This document shows positions 31,801-43,017 of a stretch of 64,000 nt of DNA, piece by piece. Every line of letters starts with the position of its first letter. Position 1 is the first letter of the stretch. The stretch lies in contig CAIIXF020000006.1 in the NCBI GenBank assembly GCA_903813345.2, forward strand, positions 23,317,936 to 23,381,935, in the 5' to 3' direction. The position numbers were made by a program, and so were the translations under genes. The stretch is from Owenia fusiformis. Lineage: Eukaryota; Annelida; Polychaeta; Sabellida; Oweniidae. The notes beneath the pieces are model-generated. The model did no database searches. It worked only from the letters and a program-made list of their open reading frames with translations, and was not told where the DNA came from.

Positions 31801-34139
31801 GTAATTTTGGATGATCTTTCCAACAGTCCATCAATATTGCTAGCTACCATAGATTCATGATTTCAGCTGTATTTGACAGCTTGTATATATTTGCAGAATG
31901 GATTGAGACACGATGTAGGTCTATTAAATAGCCCTTTATATTCAATTTTGTCCAAAGTTGCTCCATTTCGGCCACACCTGTACACACATTGTGCTATCTA
32001 CCTTTGGCTGTGATTGCGTTCAGCTTCAGATATAAAGCAACACTGAGTCGCGGACTGCGTTGGGCAGATGGATGGACTGCGACTATTATAAATTCCAATG
32101 TTCTATGTAATTGTACGTTTTCCGCTTACCAAATATCACACGAAGATGTAATTGTAACAACAGAACATGAATAATTATATTAATTCGATGTCATTTCTGA
32201 TTCTTTTGTTTAAATCGGTATATTAGGGACAAATATTGACAAAATTACATTTTTTGTGGCAGATTTCGAATTCATTTGTGTTCATGCTAAACTATTGGAC
32301 AGCCGAGTACCAAGAATGCCATATGCAGGTGGAGTAGCCTATGAATATGTTGATCACCGACTGGAACATACTAGCTATTCTGTAGAATATCCAAACCAAT
32401 AATCTACCCCAAATCCTAACATGCCTTCCAAATTAAGTTTGGACTTACCGCCATTGTTCAGCTATAATGCGTTGTAACCTCGTTTTGAATTACGCGAGTC
32501 GCAGTCCGTCGCTTCGCCCTCGTTTTGCCATCCCCCGTGAAACAATAACCAACGTGATATATCAAAAAATTCTCTTGATATTGGGCTCAGCAGATGTTTT
32601 CAATTTCGGTAATCATTTTCTATTGATCTAGGGGCCTTGGGACCAGAAAAATTGGGGCTGTGAGGCTGCGGCTGCTGCTAATAACAAATATAGGATCAGT
32701 ACTTCCTTTTATATCGACTGCGGGAAACCTGGTTGGAGTAAGTTTTTATATTGTTGGAAACATTTAGGGTTATAGCTTAGGGCTATTCGGGGGGAGGGGA
32801 TCGAGACAAAACATTTTTTCGGGGTACGATGAAGCGCATTTCGTCAAACAGTGTACGCAGATTCTAGTTACAAAAGACGAAGCTCTCTTTTAAGAAGTGA
32901 AGTCGAACGAATGCAAAGGGTAAGTTTTCCGGGTGTTTATATAACAAATCAACAGCCCTTGTTTCCTTAGGAGGGGGGATATTTCTTTTATGGACTTGTT
33001 GGCACATTCAATAACAGTGATAAGAATGAAATAGTGCAACGACACAACACGCACAACACGCACATCACGCACAATCACTTATCTCAATGACTAAACTCGA
33101 TCGCAAGTCTCAAAGGCATCTGGCCGAGACACACCTCTGTGACCATTGCTAAGACAATGGATAAGGACAAAATAGAAGATTATACGACATCAAATCGACA
33201 TTAGGGATTACACCCAGGGTATGACACAATCAAATTATATGCACATAGACATTCACAAACGGAAGAAATAAACTTGTCATAAACAAAAATAATTGAATTG
33301 CCCATTGAATGCCCATGATAAAATCTAATTTTATACAACAATTAGTCTTGTATCGAATCCCGTAACCATTTTGTGTGTGTATAGGAGAGACGGAATGTGT
33401 GGGCATGTGATATATGAGGCCTACATGAACGGAATCTTGATGAAAGACTAATAATATTTAACTTTGATTTGAAGATTATGAAGAATGCGTTGCCAATGAG
33501 GAGTGTTCAAAACATTGTATACGTCGCTACATGTGGAAGTATGTCCCAAGGAAGTGTTACCCAAACTTCAATGCCCGCGAGGCACCCGAATGTGAAGACT
33601 ATGCTAGGTTAGTATAGTAATACCCGTAACAGCTCCAGTGGCGGATCTGAAAGCTAACAATGGGGGGGGGGGGCACATATCAAGTCATCAAGAATGTTTA
33701 CGCACTAGTTGAAAATCACGAGACTACATTTTTTGACTGGGCTATTTAAAAATGTTGATTTCTTATCCAAACGATCGCACGAATTCATTTGTATTTCATG
33801 GCATTTTGTTTATCGGATCGCATCCTAATATCCACTGATTGTGCATCTTGCCTCCACTATTACTTCTTTTCACTATTACTTCTTCTCTTCAATGATCAAT
33901 CACAAGAAATTGAATGCAATGAGCTTGTTTGATCGCCATTTTCTGATTTTTACAGGTTCCATTACTATGGCCCTGCTGGGTGTGGTACTGCAGGTATGGC
34001 TCGGGTGAACAAATTTGTACGGAGAGTCAAAAGGTGTGTTACTGGAGACGAAAATGCATCTCTTAGACCGTGGGAGGGCCACGATATTCCCTTCAAGAAC
34101 CCAAAACCAATCCGTAGGACGACGACGCCAAGGAAATAA
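25823..34139 (+). CDS. Three TSP1 repeats fused to an i-type lysozyme-like domain (5' end not found)
   Basis: Exons are 25823-26002, 29851-30024, 30235-30426, 30607-30641, 32632-32737, 33475-33607 and 33956-34139 (stop TAA). All introns have AG/GT borders and the phases agree. Each of the first three exons is one complete thrombospondin type-1 repeat starting VDG, with WxxW, CSxSC, RxRxC and GGxxC, and each is a symmetric phase 1-1 exon. The rest encodes an i-type lysozyme (destabilase) domain: ECIECLCR, FYIDCGKPGW, ECSKHCIRRYM, CEDYARFHYYGPAGCG, then a basic tail. Across the fourth/fifth exon join the text is CLCRGPWDQKNWGC, with the usual C-x-C-x10-C spacing. The Glu of the ESGC motif and the following catalytic Asp are not there, and two cysteines of this region are missing. 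It is probably secreted. An inactive, binding or regulatory domain is my inference. The donor at 30426 (GTAGCG) is weak. If unused, the protein stops at 30450 after the third TSP1. Confidence 0.8.
26003..26394. other. Intron DNA before the TIR element, nothing recognised
   Basis: This is the first part of the 3.8-kb intron between TSP1 exons 1 and 2. I see no further TSP1 exon. Confidence 0.4.
26395..29707. mobile_element. 3.3-kb TIR element in the TSP1 intron
   Basis: AGAGAGGTTTCGCAAAACG at 26395 is inverted at the right end (CGTTTTGCGAAACCTCTCT to 29707). Further in, both ends hold TTTTAGCT and several ACGTATCCG/CGGATACGT units. AAT flanks both sides. A related internal end (GTTTCGCACAACGTTTTAGC) is at about 26740. 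No protein is encoded. Inside are a GT-rich block (27720-28740), a poly-G-containing MITE relic (about 27300-27420) and at about 29100 one end of the Mutator-like family seen at 54165 (CCTTGCCCAAGTCG). Confidence 0.75.
27720..28740 (+). repeat. 1-kb GT-rich, strand-asymmetric degenerate repeat
   Basis: The plus strand is rich in G and T, with GGTTGTG or GATTGTG every 20-35 bases (for example TTATTGGTTGTGCCTGATTG). It reads as a decayed tandem repeat of about 30 bp. Open frames here on either strand are by-products of composition. Confidence 0.65.
30871..32539. mobile_element. 1.7-kb TIR element in the lysozyme-domain intron
   Basis: CACGGGAGATAAGCAAAACG, then AGGGCGAAGCCACGGACTGC at the left is repeated inverted at the right (GCAGTCCGTCGCTTCGCCCT, then CGTTTTGCCATCCCCCGTG), an inverted repeat of about 50 bp. 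AAACA flanks both sides, a likely 5-bp target duplication. GGACTGCG motifs recur inside. No transposase is seen. Confidence 0.8.
32738..33474. other. Intron between lysozyme-domain exons
   Basis: Nothing coding is seen. A 47-base stretch at 32876-32922 recurs with one difference at 54820-54866 (see findings). An ACACGCACATCACGCACAAT microsatellite lies at about 33050. Confidence 0.4.
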
Positions 34140-34164
34140 ATGATATTTGTATGAAAATGTGTTG

Positions 34165-34170
34165 AATAAA
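34165..34170 (+). terminator. Polyadenylation signal of the TSP1-lysozyme gene
   Basis: AATAAA lies 26 bases after the stop codon and about 40 bases before the TTAA-flanked hairpin element, so the 3' UTR is short. Confidence 0.65.
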
Positions 34171-34211
34171 TATATCAACAATTTACGAGGTGACTTATTT
34201 TTGTCTGTTAA

Positions 34212-34617
34212 GGTCAGGGTGCATGATGGGAAATTTTCTGCATTCCTCAATTGAGTCACATGTTATTTTTCAAACAAGAATCACTCCTTCCCCACATTGC
34301 CTATATCTTCCAGTTTTGCACAAAGAGTGCACTTGTGTGCCTAGAAAAGACTTGTGAGAAGAATGTTTTGATGAAGTGTATAAAAAACAAGAAAATACGG
34401 TGAAGAAAATTTTCAGAAATTTTTTTCACTGAATTTTCTCATTTTTTATACATTTTACAAAACAAACCTTCTCACAAGGCTTTTCTAGGCACATAAGTGC
34501 ACTCTTTGTGCAAATTTGGAAGATGTAGACAATGTGGGGAAGAAGTTATTCTTTCTTGAAAAATAACATGTGACTCAATTGAGGAATGCAGAAAACTTCC
34601 CAACATGCACCCTGTCC
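34212..34617. mobile_element. 406-bp hairpin MITE with TTAA target duplication
   Basis: GGTCAGGGTGCATG at the left and CATGCACCCTGTCC at the right begin a near-perfect inverted repeat with arms of about 190-200 bp. Inside, AAAGAGTGCACTTGTGTGCC at the left faces its inverse at about 34485-34510. TTAA lies on both sides (34208-34211, 34618-34621). It is a piggyBac/Kolobok-type MITE by target site (inference). Confidence 0.9.
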
Positions 34618-34621
34618 TTAA

Positions 34622-35462
34622 ACGTATTTTACAAAAACAAGAACTTATTATTGATGATGAACTTTTGAAACTTTTATTACATGATTTTAGATTAGTGCGC
34701 TATACTGGAAAATTCCTGAATGCTGCTCTTATCAAAAGAGCAAGCTTCGTTTAATAATCTTATCATAATATTGTTTTTCAAATATATTGTACAATGTGCC
34801 CCATACGCCTAAAATAGGCTGGGTATTCTATACGAGACACTTCAATATACAAAAATACAATTATATCTTAGAATGACTGATATTTTTTCCCGGATATTTT
34901 TGAACTGGACATTTATAATTATTGACTCAATAAAAAAGTTATTTAAAAAGAAAAAACAAACAAAAACCTGTAAAATTTTGCATCTTGCGAATATTATGTT
35001 GACAAGATGTGATTGCCAGCATGTTGAAAGCCATGTTTTCAATAATGCAGAGAAAAACTTTCTACTACAAAACAACCCCAACTGCCGCTGGCCTGACAGA
35101 TTGGTATGGGAACAGGTTCACAAGTTGAGACCCCGAAAAAATTGAAAAGACCAATAGGCTAAATTGAAATAAATCACATAGTTTTGATCCTTGAATCGCT
35201 CAGACGGATGCGCCAAATAAGCCCAAAAATTCAAGAACGCGCGCGCTTAATCAGCCTAGAAATTCTGATTCCCGGGGGAGCATGCTTCATGTGCTTGCTC
35301 GGCCTATACGGCTTCGCGTACTAGCCTATATACATGTACATGTACTAGAGCATTGCACCATTCGATCATCCTAGCTACGTCCACAAGCCGTAAAATAATT
35401 GAATTATTTTACAACTTTAATTTTGAGTTCTGTTTCTTCTAAATCAACCAAATACACCCGAA
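34622..35462. other. Intergenic DNA, no gene recognised
   Basis: The short open frames on both strands between 34842 and 35145 overlap each other and match no family I know. Confidence 0.4.
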
Positions 35463-36478
35463 CGAGGGTTGTCCCATAAGTCTTGAAATTTTTACTCTAA
35501 TTCAAAAAGATTTTAATGAATTTGGCTGAAAATTGGTATGTATCAAGATCAATCAATTATCTTCAACATGTGATAGTTTCATAACAAAATTATGAACTTT
35601 AGTAATTATTATGGTTGCTATGGTAACCGGGGGGGGGGCAGTAATGAAATATAGTAAAAATGTAAAATGTAGCCATGGGAGTATTAAGGATTTTAAAGGA
35701 TGGTATGCATCTTAAATTGTGAATCACCTGTCAAGATTGACAAAAACACTGTATTCTTGGTAAAATCTCATGACGAAATGCCTCTGTGATGTCATAATAA
35801 ACTAGCACAATTGCTCAATTTTGGTACAGAGCCACAGCATTTTGAAAATCAAAATGGCAGGGATTTTGTCACCAGATGTTAAATCTCTGTGTGCAGTTGT
35901 GCAATACCACGCCTCCTTAGGGCATACACCTACACAAACAAGAATAGCCATGGAAAAAGTATATAGACAGGCAATAAACTCCGAGTGCACCTACAATATG
36001 GAGGTGGCAGAAACTGGAGATACCAGCCTGGAGGATGCTCCCAGAAGTGGAAGGCCAAAATCCAGTCACAATCTCATCTCACATATTGCAGAGAGTATAA
36101 GGGCTGAAAGGAGACTTTGATATTAGTAAGAGTACTGCTCATAGTGATGAAGAAAGACCTTGGGATGTCAAAGGTAGCCCCTAGATTCGTTCCACATATT
36201 CTGACAGAGGAGCAGAAAAGGCAAAATGTTGAGCTGAGCCAGTGGTTCCCAAATCCTTAATTTTTACATCATATTTGTATTTTTTATCCTGTTTTCTGCC
36301 CCGGGTACCCCCAACATACCATTTTAAATCATCTGTAACATTGCCATATATATATGCTATGAAACTTACAGAGAAAGTAGAAATATATCTAAGTTACAAA
36401 ATGTGAGATTTTTATCATTGTATCCCAAATATTCTATGAATTAGAATAGAAATTTCAAAACTTATGGGACAACCCTCG
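35463..36478 (+). mobile_element. Decayed mariner-type element
   Basis: ACGAGGGTTGTCCCATAAGT at the left and ACTTATGGGACAACCCTCG at the right are typical mariner ends. TA follows the right end and the left flank is AA, probably a mutated TA. The inside holds a broken transposase (35821-36240): EVAETGDTSLEDAPRSGRPK and, after deletions and a frame change, RFVPHILTEEQKRQNVE, the mariner WVPH-type motif. The catalytic part is missing. Confidence 0.85.
35821..36240 (+). pseudogene. Mariner transposase remnant
   Basis: N-terminal and linker parts only: TSLEDAPRSGRPKSS (the GRPK-type linker), a stop after SIRAERRL, then in another frame PRFVPHILTEEQKRQ. The DD34D catalytic region has been deleted. 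Confidence 0.8.
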
Positions 36479-36550
36479 TAATAGGCATTTAAAAAAATTG
36501 GGCATTATTTTTCAAAAAGGCCCTAATTTTTCTTCCGCTGAAATTTTTGG

Positions 36551-36760
36551 GACCCCTCGGACTTATTTTCGGGGCCACCCCGTGTCTTATTAATAACATC
36601 CTTGATTAAAATGCGAAGTATTAAACATAAAACATATGATAACATTTTTATATCTGACCCCTCGGACTTATTTTCGGGGCCACCCCGTGTCTTATTAATA
36701 ACATCCTTGATTAAAATGCGAAGTATTAAACATAAAACATATGACAACATTTTTATATCT
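36551..36760. repeat. Two-copy 105-bp tandem repeat
   Basis: The unit beginning GACCCCTCGGACTTATTTTC is at 36551-36655 and again at 36656-36760, almost unchanged. It is non-coding. A CGGGG-rich MITE-like relic follows to about 36860. Confidence 0.9.
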
Positions 36761-37336
36761 GGATCGGGGGGGGGCTCGACGAGTCCCCATCCCGCCCTTA
36801 CCAAAAGTTGGATACGGGCATAGAGATGCAGAACCCCCCTGGAACCCCCTGGGCTTACCGTCACTGTATCGTGGCAAGCAAGTATTGGCTAGAGACTCGA
36901 GTAACCCTGGGCGGGCCCATGGGCACTGTTCGAGGCCGGAGTGTAATGAGTACGGGATGAATCGGAGTCATAAAATCTGAATCAATCATGGCGGTCATCG
37001 CGCCTCCTTTGTCTTGAAAGCAGGATCCGGCCAACGGAAAGGCAATGTGCAGATTAGGCCTAGGCCCGGTGTGAAAGAAATTATGGTCCCCTGGAGTCCG
37101 TTTTTGTACCGTTCGTAGTACGAACGTTCGCAATTCGTAAATTCGTAAATATTTAAAAAGTTACGAATGAGTTACGAATTCGTAAAGTTGCGAATGGATC
37201 ATTTTTGTACGCTTTCGTAAGTCATTCGTAACTTTCCAATTGTTTAGAGTAAGATTTACGAATTGGTTGACGTCATATTCCACAGTTGTCAGGACAGATA
37301 GTACAACAAACAGGGTTGATCAAAATAATTACACGG

Positions 37337-39504
37337 CCGCGCCTGGAGAGCCTTAAAATTTAAGGCTCTCTAGCCAAAATGCTAAAGAGCCTTAAATTTT
37401 TAGGTTCTTTAGCATTTGGGCTAAAGAGCCTTAAATTTTAAGGCTCTTTAGCATTTTGATAGCCAATTCTGCTAGAGAGCCTTAAGGAATTCCAGGCGAC
37501 AGAAATGACGAAATATTGCTTTTGGGACAAGATCAAACGACTTTGACATATTCTATACCCGACCTATTTTGTAATTTAACAATCAGCACAAATATACATA
37601 CCATATTAGCAGATATCGGACAAATTCAAAAAGAAAATTTTTTTGATCGATAAAATCACTGATTATTAAACCGGAAGTGACTTCTCTGAGGTCCGCGAAG
37701 ATAAAGAAGATAACATATAAAGATTTCAGTCATTTCCACTAACTTTGCCGTCGATTTGAATGGTTTTAAATGATCTTCTCATGCTTACTATGACTTCTAT
37801 TAGTACTGTTTTGACTTCCCCACTTCATAAAAAACATTATCACTTTTTGCTCGACTCATAAATTTACTTCCGGTCTACTGAGAGAAATAAGAGAACATTT
37901 TCAATCCCCAGTCTAAATTTGGCTTTTAAAGGTTCAAACATCGACTTTGAAAAGTAAATGTTTGTTTGTTTGATGTTCATGCATATCGAAAATATATGTC
38001 TCTGGTTCACCAGAGAAGGTGTAAGACCAGGCAATAATGTATATAGCCAGAAAAATGTTATTTTTACCATTTTATCCACTATAAATCGCAACGTCCGTTT
38101 AAAGTAAAGATTTTGATGTATAGACATTTATTGATGGATTGGAGGCTAGGATAAAAATGTTGTTGTTGTGTTGCATAAGCCGCTGTTTCCTCGACAGTTC
38201 ACCTCTTGTACTGTAAATTTTCTTTGTGCTGTGTGCTTACATTCTGAGGAAGATCTGAGACTAACATATTTTATGTTAGTCTCAGGGAAGATCAAATCCA
38301 GAAATCTCCGGTCACTTTCTTTATCAGGAGAGCTGTCAACACATCTGATAAGAAGTGTTCTTAGCAGCTCTAGTGAAACTTGATGCTATGTTGGTCTAAT
38401 ACAAGATGCAGCCTACTTGTAAATAAAATACGTTATCCATGTAGGTAATATATGGTTCAACAAAAAACAGCAACTAAAAAACAACAACTAAATATGAGAA
38501 ACTTATGTGGTATATGCCATATTTATGTGTCTGATCATATAATCTTCAAATTATCCATCAATTTCTTAAGAAATTGGCGAAATTAAGGAAACCAGAAATC
38601 ACATTTAATGAAAGGGCGGTGTTTATAGGCTGTATGAAATGCCCCTGCATTAACGCTCACATATATGAGTTTTAAACAATAATTTAGTAGACTAAAGTGT
38701 TGATACGAAATCTCAGTAATAGTACCAGTTAGGAGATAAGGTGATGTCCGATTTAACATTACGATTGCTGGATATGATGCAAAAATATCTCGTCACGTGA
38801 AAAATTCTAAAATCAGCATTGAAATCTAATGGGCAATAGATTTGGAAGTGTATTCTGTGATGTCCCTGCATTCACGATAAACTGCGTCAAGATGTGCTGA
38901 TCTAGAAGAAACAAGATCCTTTTTCATCCCCACCCGGTCTTCATCATACTTTTTGCTTTTTACTTTTTTCTTAAAATGGGATTCCCTGTATTCTCGTGAC
39001 TATAGTAAAGCCGATACAAGTGATTAATTTCATTAAACATTGATGATTGAGCGATGGAGCAAGCCCAAGAATTCTAGAAAAAATTGTGTACATAATATAC
39101 GGACATCAGAGAACCGGGCGGAGAACAAACTTCCGGCTTTTTATTCAAAATAAAAAGTGCTCCATCGGGGAATCGAACCCACGCCGCAGAAGTGGAAAGC
39201 GAGCACCCTAACCACTATACCAGATTGTTTTTCCATGATGGGGCTGATTTTTTGCAACCTTTTTTCTGATATACATGTGTGAAATTTTTAAGTGGCATTC
39301 TGGGTTGAAAAACTTTCGAGAGTGTTGTTTTATTGTTTAGATGACGAAAACTTCAATAAAAAACAATATAAACACGGATTATAAACACAAAGGCTCTCTA
39401 GCCAAAACACTATGTTCACAGCTAAATAGCCTTAAATTTTAAGGCTCTTTAGCATTTTGGCTAAAGAGCCTTAAATTTTAAGGTACTCCAGACACTTCGA
39501 TAAG
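37337..39504 (+). repeat. 2.2-kb internal unit, copy 1
   Basis: The unit runs from CGCCTGGAGAGCCTTAAAAT to TACTCCAGACACTTCGA and recurs as copy 2 (39505-46170). It starts and ends with clusters of short hairpins (GCTAAAGAGCCTTAAA facing TTTAAGGCTCTTTAGC). Copy 1 contains about 38235-38795, which copy 2 lacks. A palindrome lies at 38258-38285. A tRNA-like block is at 39156-39226. Confidence 0.85.
39156..39226 (-). pseudogene. tRNA-like sequence with intact Pol III boxes (unit copy 1)
   Basis: On the minus strand TGGTATAGTGG fits the A box and GGTTCGATTCC fits the B box exactly. The anticodon region GCTTTCCACTT resembles Glu or Gly tRNA with an extra base. The acceptor strands do not pair. Copy 2 is at 45826-45896. 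Confidence 0.65.
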
Positions 39505-41055
39505 CGCCTGGAGAGCCTTAAAATTTAAGGCTCTCTAGCCAAATGGGTTACCAAAATGCTAAAGAGCCTTAAATTTTAAGGTTCTTTAGCATTTGGGCTA
39601 AAGAGCCTTAAATTTTAAGGCTCTTTAGCATTTTGATAGCCAATTCTGCTAAAGAGCCTTAAAGGAATTCCAGGCGACAGAAATGACGAAATATTGCTTC
39701 TGCCGGACAAGATCAAACGACTTTGACAAATTCTATACCCAACCTATTTTGTAATTTAACAATCAGCACAAATATACATACCATATTAGCAGATATCGGA
39801 CAAATTCAAAAAGAAATATGTTTTGATCGATAAAATCACTGATTATTAAACCGGAAGTGTCTTCTCTGAGGTCCGCGAAGAAGATGAAGAAGAAAATATA
39901 AAGATTTCAGGCAATTCAATTTTGCCGTCGATTTAATTTTAAATGGTTCTAAATAATCTTCGAATGCTTACTTTCACTTTAGTGCTGTTTTGACTTCCCC
40001 ACTTCATAAAAAAAACATTATCACTTTTTGCTTGACTCATAAATTTACTTCCGGTCTACCGAGAGAAATAAAAGTTCTTCAGTAGTAGAACCTTTTCAAT
40101 CCTCAGTCTAAATTCGGCTTTTTAAAGGTTCAAACATCGACTTTGAATGGACCTTCATGTATATATCGAAAATATATGTCTCTGGTTCACCAGAGAGGAC
40201 CGACCAGGCAATCACGTATATAGCCAGAAAAATGTTATTTTTACCATTTTATCCACTATAAATCACAACGTCCGTTTAGTAAAGATTTTGACGTATAGAC
40301 ATTTATTGATGGATTGGAGGCTAGGATAAAAATGCTGTTGTGTTGCATAAGCCGCTGTTTCCTCGGCAGTTCACCTCTTGTTCTGATTTTCTTTGCCTTT
40401 TCTTTGTGCTCTCTCATGTGCTTAAATTCTCACGTGAAAAATTCTAAAAACAGCATTGAAATTTAATGGGCAATAGATTTGGAAGTGTATTCTGTGATGT
40501 CCCTGGGCTGATGTCCCTGCATTCACGATAAACTGCGTCGTGATGTGCTGTATCTAGAAGAAACAAGATCCTTTTTCATCCCCAGCTCTTCATCATCCTT
40601 TTTGCCATCTTAAAAGGGGGGGGGGGGGTGTATAGAGGGTCTTGGAAATGCATAAACAATATTTTTCAGCTCTCTTATACCATATACAATATTTTTTCAC
40701 CCCTTTTATACCATATACAATATTTTTCACAGCTCTTATACCATATACGATATTTTAGGTGAAATACAATATACGATAATTTTGAAACTGCTTTTGATTA
40801 AAGTTTGGATATTTATAAGGAAATAATATTAGGAGAGAATCCATGTACTAAAATAAATGTATTATTATAAGGGAAATAGACTCCACATACATACCACAAT
40901 GATTTCATTTATTACATTATGAATAAGACACCATTCGGGTACATCCGCATGTTCAAAAAAGCTGTGACCACATTTTATTTTCAGGTAAACAAGTTGATTT
41001 AAAACACATTTATGATATAAGATTCATGACTTATCTTTAGTGATTTCACAACCTA

Positions 41056-43017
41056 CAGGGTGATCCAGAAGTAACGTCAAAGATGTTGTAATTTCAAAAG
41101 TATTCATCAGATCTTCATGAAATTTGGTATACATGTACCCACAACATTTCTGAGTTACCATCTCAAAGATTGGAATTCAATCATTTCATTGGTTGAAATT
41201 ATGGTTGCTATAGTAACCCGATATCGCGTAACCCGGGGCAAATTACTTAACGTGTAATGCGTAATCTCAAAATATCAACAAGATCTGAAATTGTTATATC
41301 CTCAACATTTTATTTCACAACAATATAAATCATACTATTGCACAGTTACTAATAATAGTTCATTCTACATAATTGCCACCATTTGCAACACATTTCTCAT
41401 GTCTGGATACCCATTCCTTGAACACAGAATTAAATCCATTAGAACTCATTCCTTGTAGGGCTAGTACTACGGCATTTTTCAATTCCTCACAGGATTGAAA
41501 ATTATTTCCACTAAGGTTTCTTTTTAGTTCCCCATACAAATAAAAGTCACTGGGGGCAAGATCAGGTGAATAAGGGGCATGTTCAAGTTGTTGAAATCCA
41601 AGTGTTTGGACTGTGTTGCTGGTCAGGATTGCAGTGTGCGTAGGGGCATTGTCCCAATGCAAGATAAACTGCTGCAGATGTCCGGGACGCTTTTTCCTCA
41701 GGGAACGTTGAAGATCACGCTTCAGAACCTGAAAAACAAATGTTTAATGGTTGTTAAACCAGTTGTTTCATTGATTGGATTTGGATTTGAATCATGGCCA
41801 TGGAGTTATAATTATATTGACAGTGAACAACATTTAAATACTTTAATTTAAAAATAAAATTCACAGTATGATGTATTATTAGAACAAATGATATCTTACC
41901 TTTGCAATGTAAACGGCATTAATTCTCTGGCCAATGGGAACAAAATGGGTTAACACCATTCCTCTAATGTCAAAGAATGTCACAACCATTTGTTTCTTTT
42001 GTGGAATTCCTGGTACTATTTTAGGCTTGGTTGGTGTTGGGGAGTTGTCATGTTTCCACGATGAACTTTGTTGCGTGGTCTCTGGGATGTAGAATGATAG
42101 CAATGATTCGTCACTCGTAATGATCTTGTTAAGAAAGTCATCTCCATCTCTCCGATATTTTGCAAGAAAGTCCCTTGAAGCCTTAACACGCCGGTCTTTC
42201 TGCTCCTGTGTCAAGTCATGCGGCACCCATTTAGCAGACACCTTCTTTAACAGACAGTTCTTTGTCAGTATCCGTTGCACAGTCCCATAGCTCAGATCGT
42301 GTTTTTCAGCCAATTCTCTGATAGAAATTTGCCTATTGTCCATAACATCAGCTTCAATTGCTTTGATGGTTTGATCATCGAATGACGACACTGGCCTGCC
42401 TCCTCGCTGCTTGTCTACCACTTCATCATATCCACTGGAATACTTGTTAAACCACCTGTAAATGTTTCTCTCAGCAATGGCAGCTTTACCATATGCCTTC
42501 TTTATCTGTCTTATAGTCTCTTTTACACCTTTCCCCAACTTTACACAGAACTTAATGTTTGTTCTTTGCTCTATTTTACTCTGACTTGGCGCCATCTTGA
42601 ATTGGGTGGGTTAGTGTCCTTGGTCATGTTAGTATTTGTCATGGATGATGGAAGCAATTCAAAGAAATTGAAAGCTTTTTATGAATGCCTATTGTGACAT
42701 CACAACTATTACATATTTGTTACCATGGCAACAAATATAAAAATCATAGAAAACAAACAATGAACATTTTCAAATGTTACTGACTTTTTAAATTAGAGAA
42801 ATTCACAAAAACGTTATGGTTTCTCTTCAATTTGCCCCGGGTTACGCGATATCGGGTTACTATAGCAACCATAATTTCAACCAATGAAATGATTGAATTC
42901 CAATCTTTGAGATGGTAACTCAGAAATGTTGTGGGTACATGTATACCAAATTTCATGAAGATCTGATGAATACTTTTGAAATTACAATGTCTTTGACGTT
43001 ACTTCTGGATCACCCTG
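41056..43017 (-). mobile_element. Complete mariner element with 189-bp inverted repeats
   Basis: CAGGGTGATCCAGAAGTAAC at 41056 is inverted at 43017. The inverted repeats run 41056-41244 and 42829-43017, 189 bp each and nearly identical. TA flanks both ends (41054-41055, 43018-43019). The transposase gene lies between them on the minus strand with no frameshift seen, so the insertion looks recent. Confidence 0.93.
41360..42595 (-). CDS. Mariner transposase, two exons, 354 residues
   Basis: Exon 1 is 42595-41900 (232 codons) and exon 2 is 41728-41360. The 171-bp intron has a good donor (AAAG|GTAAGATATC) and acceptor (TTTGTTTTTCAG). Splicing joins NAVYIAK to VLKRDLQRSL in phase 0 and restores a full-length mariner transposase. 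Without splicing the frame stops a few codons past the donor. An N-terminal helix-turn-helix (about residues 10-55), a second with ISIRELAEKHDLSYGTVQ, the GGRP linker and WVPHDLT are present. The catalytic triad is complete: TSDES, HWDNAPTH, and SPDLAPSDFYL, with 34 residues between the last two Asp (DD34D). It catalyses cut-and-paste transposition at TA sites. A spliced mariner gene is unusual. Confidence 0.9.

Noticed and set aside
34842-35145. Opposing frames of 79 and 90 codons
   Set aside because: They overlap on both strands, with low-complexity Lys or Phe runs and no family likeness.
36523-36980. Overlapping 60-113-codon frames on both strands
   Set aside because: They are explained by the 105-bp tandem repeat and a G/C-run MITE relic.
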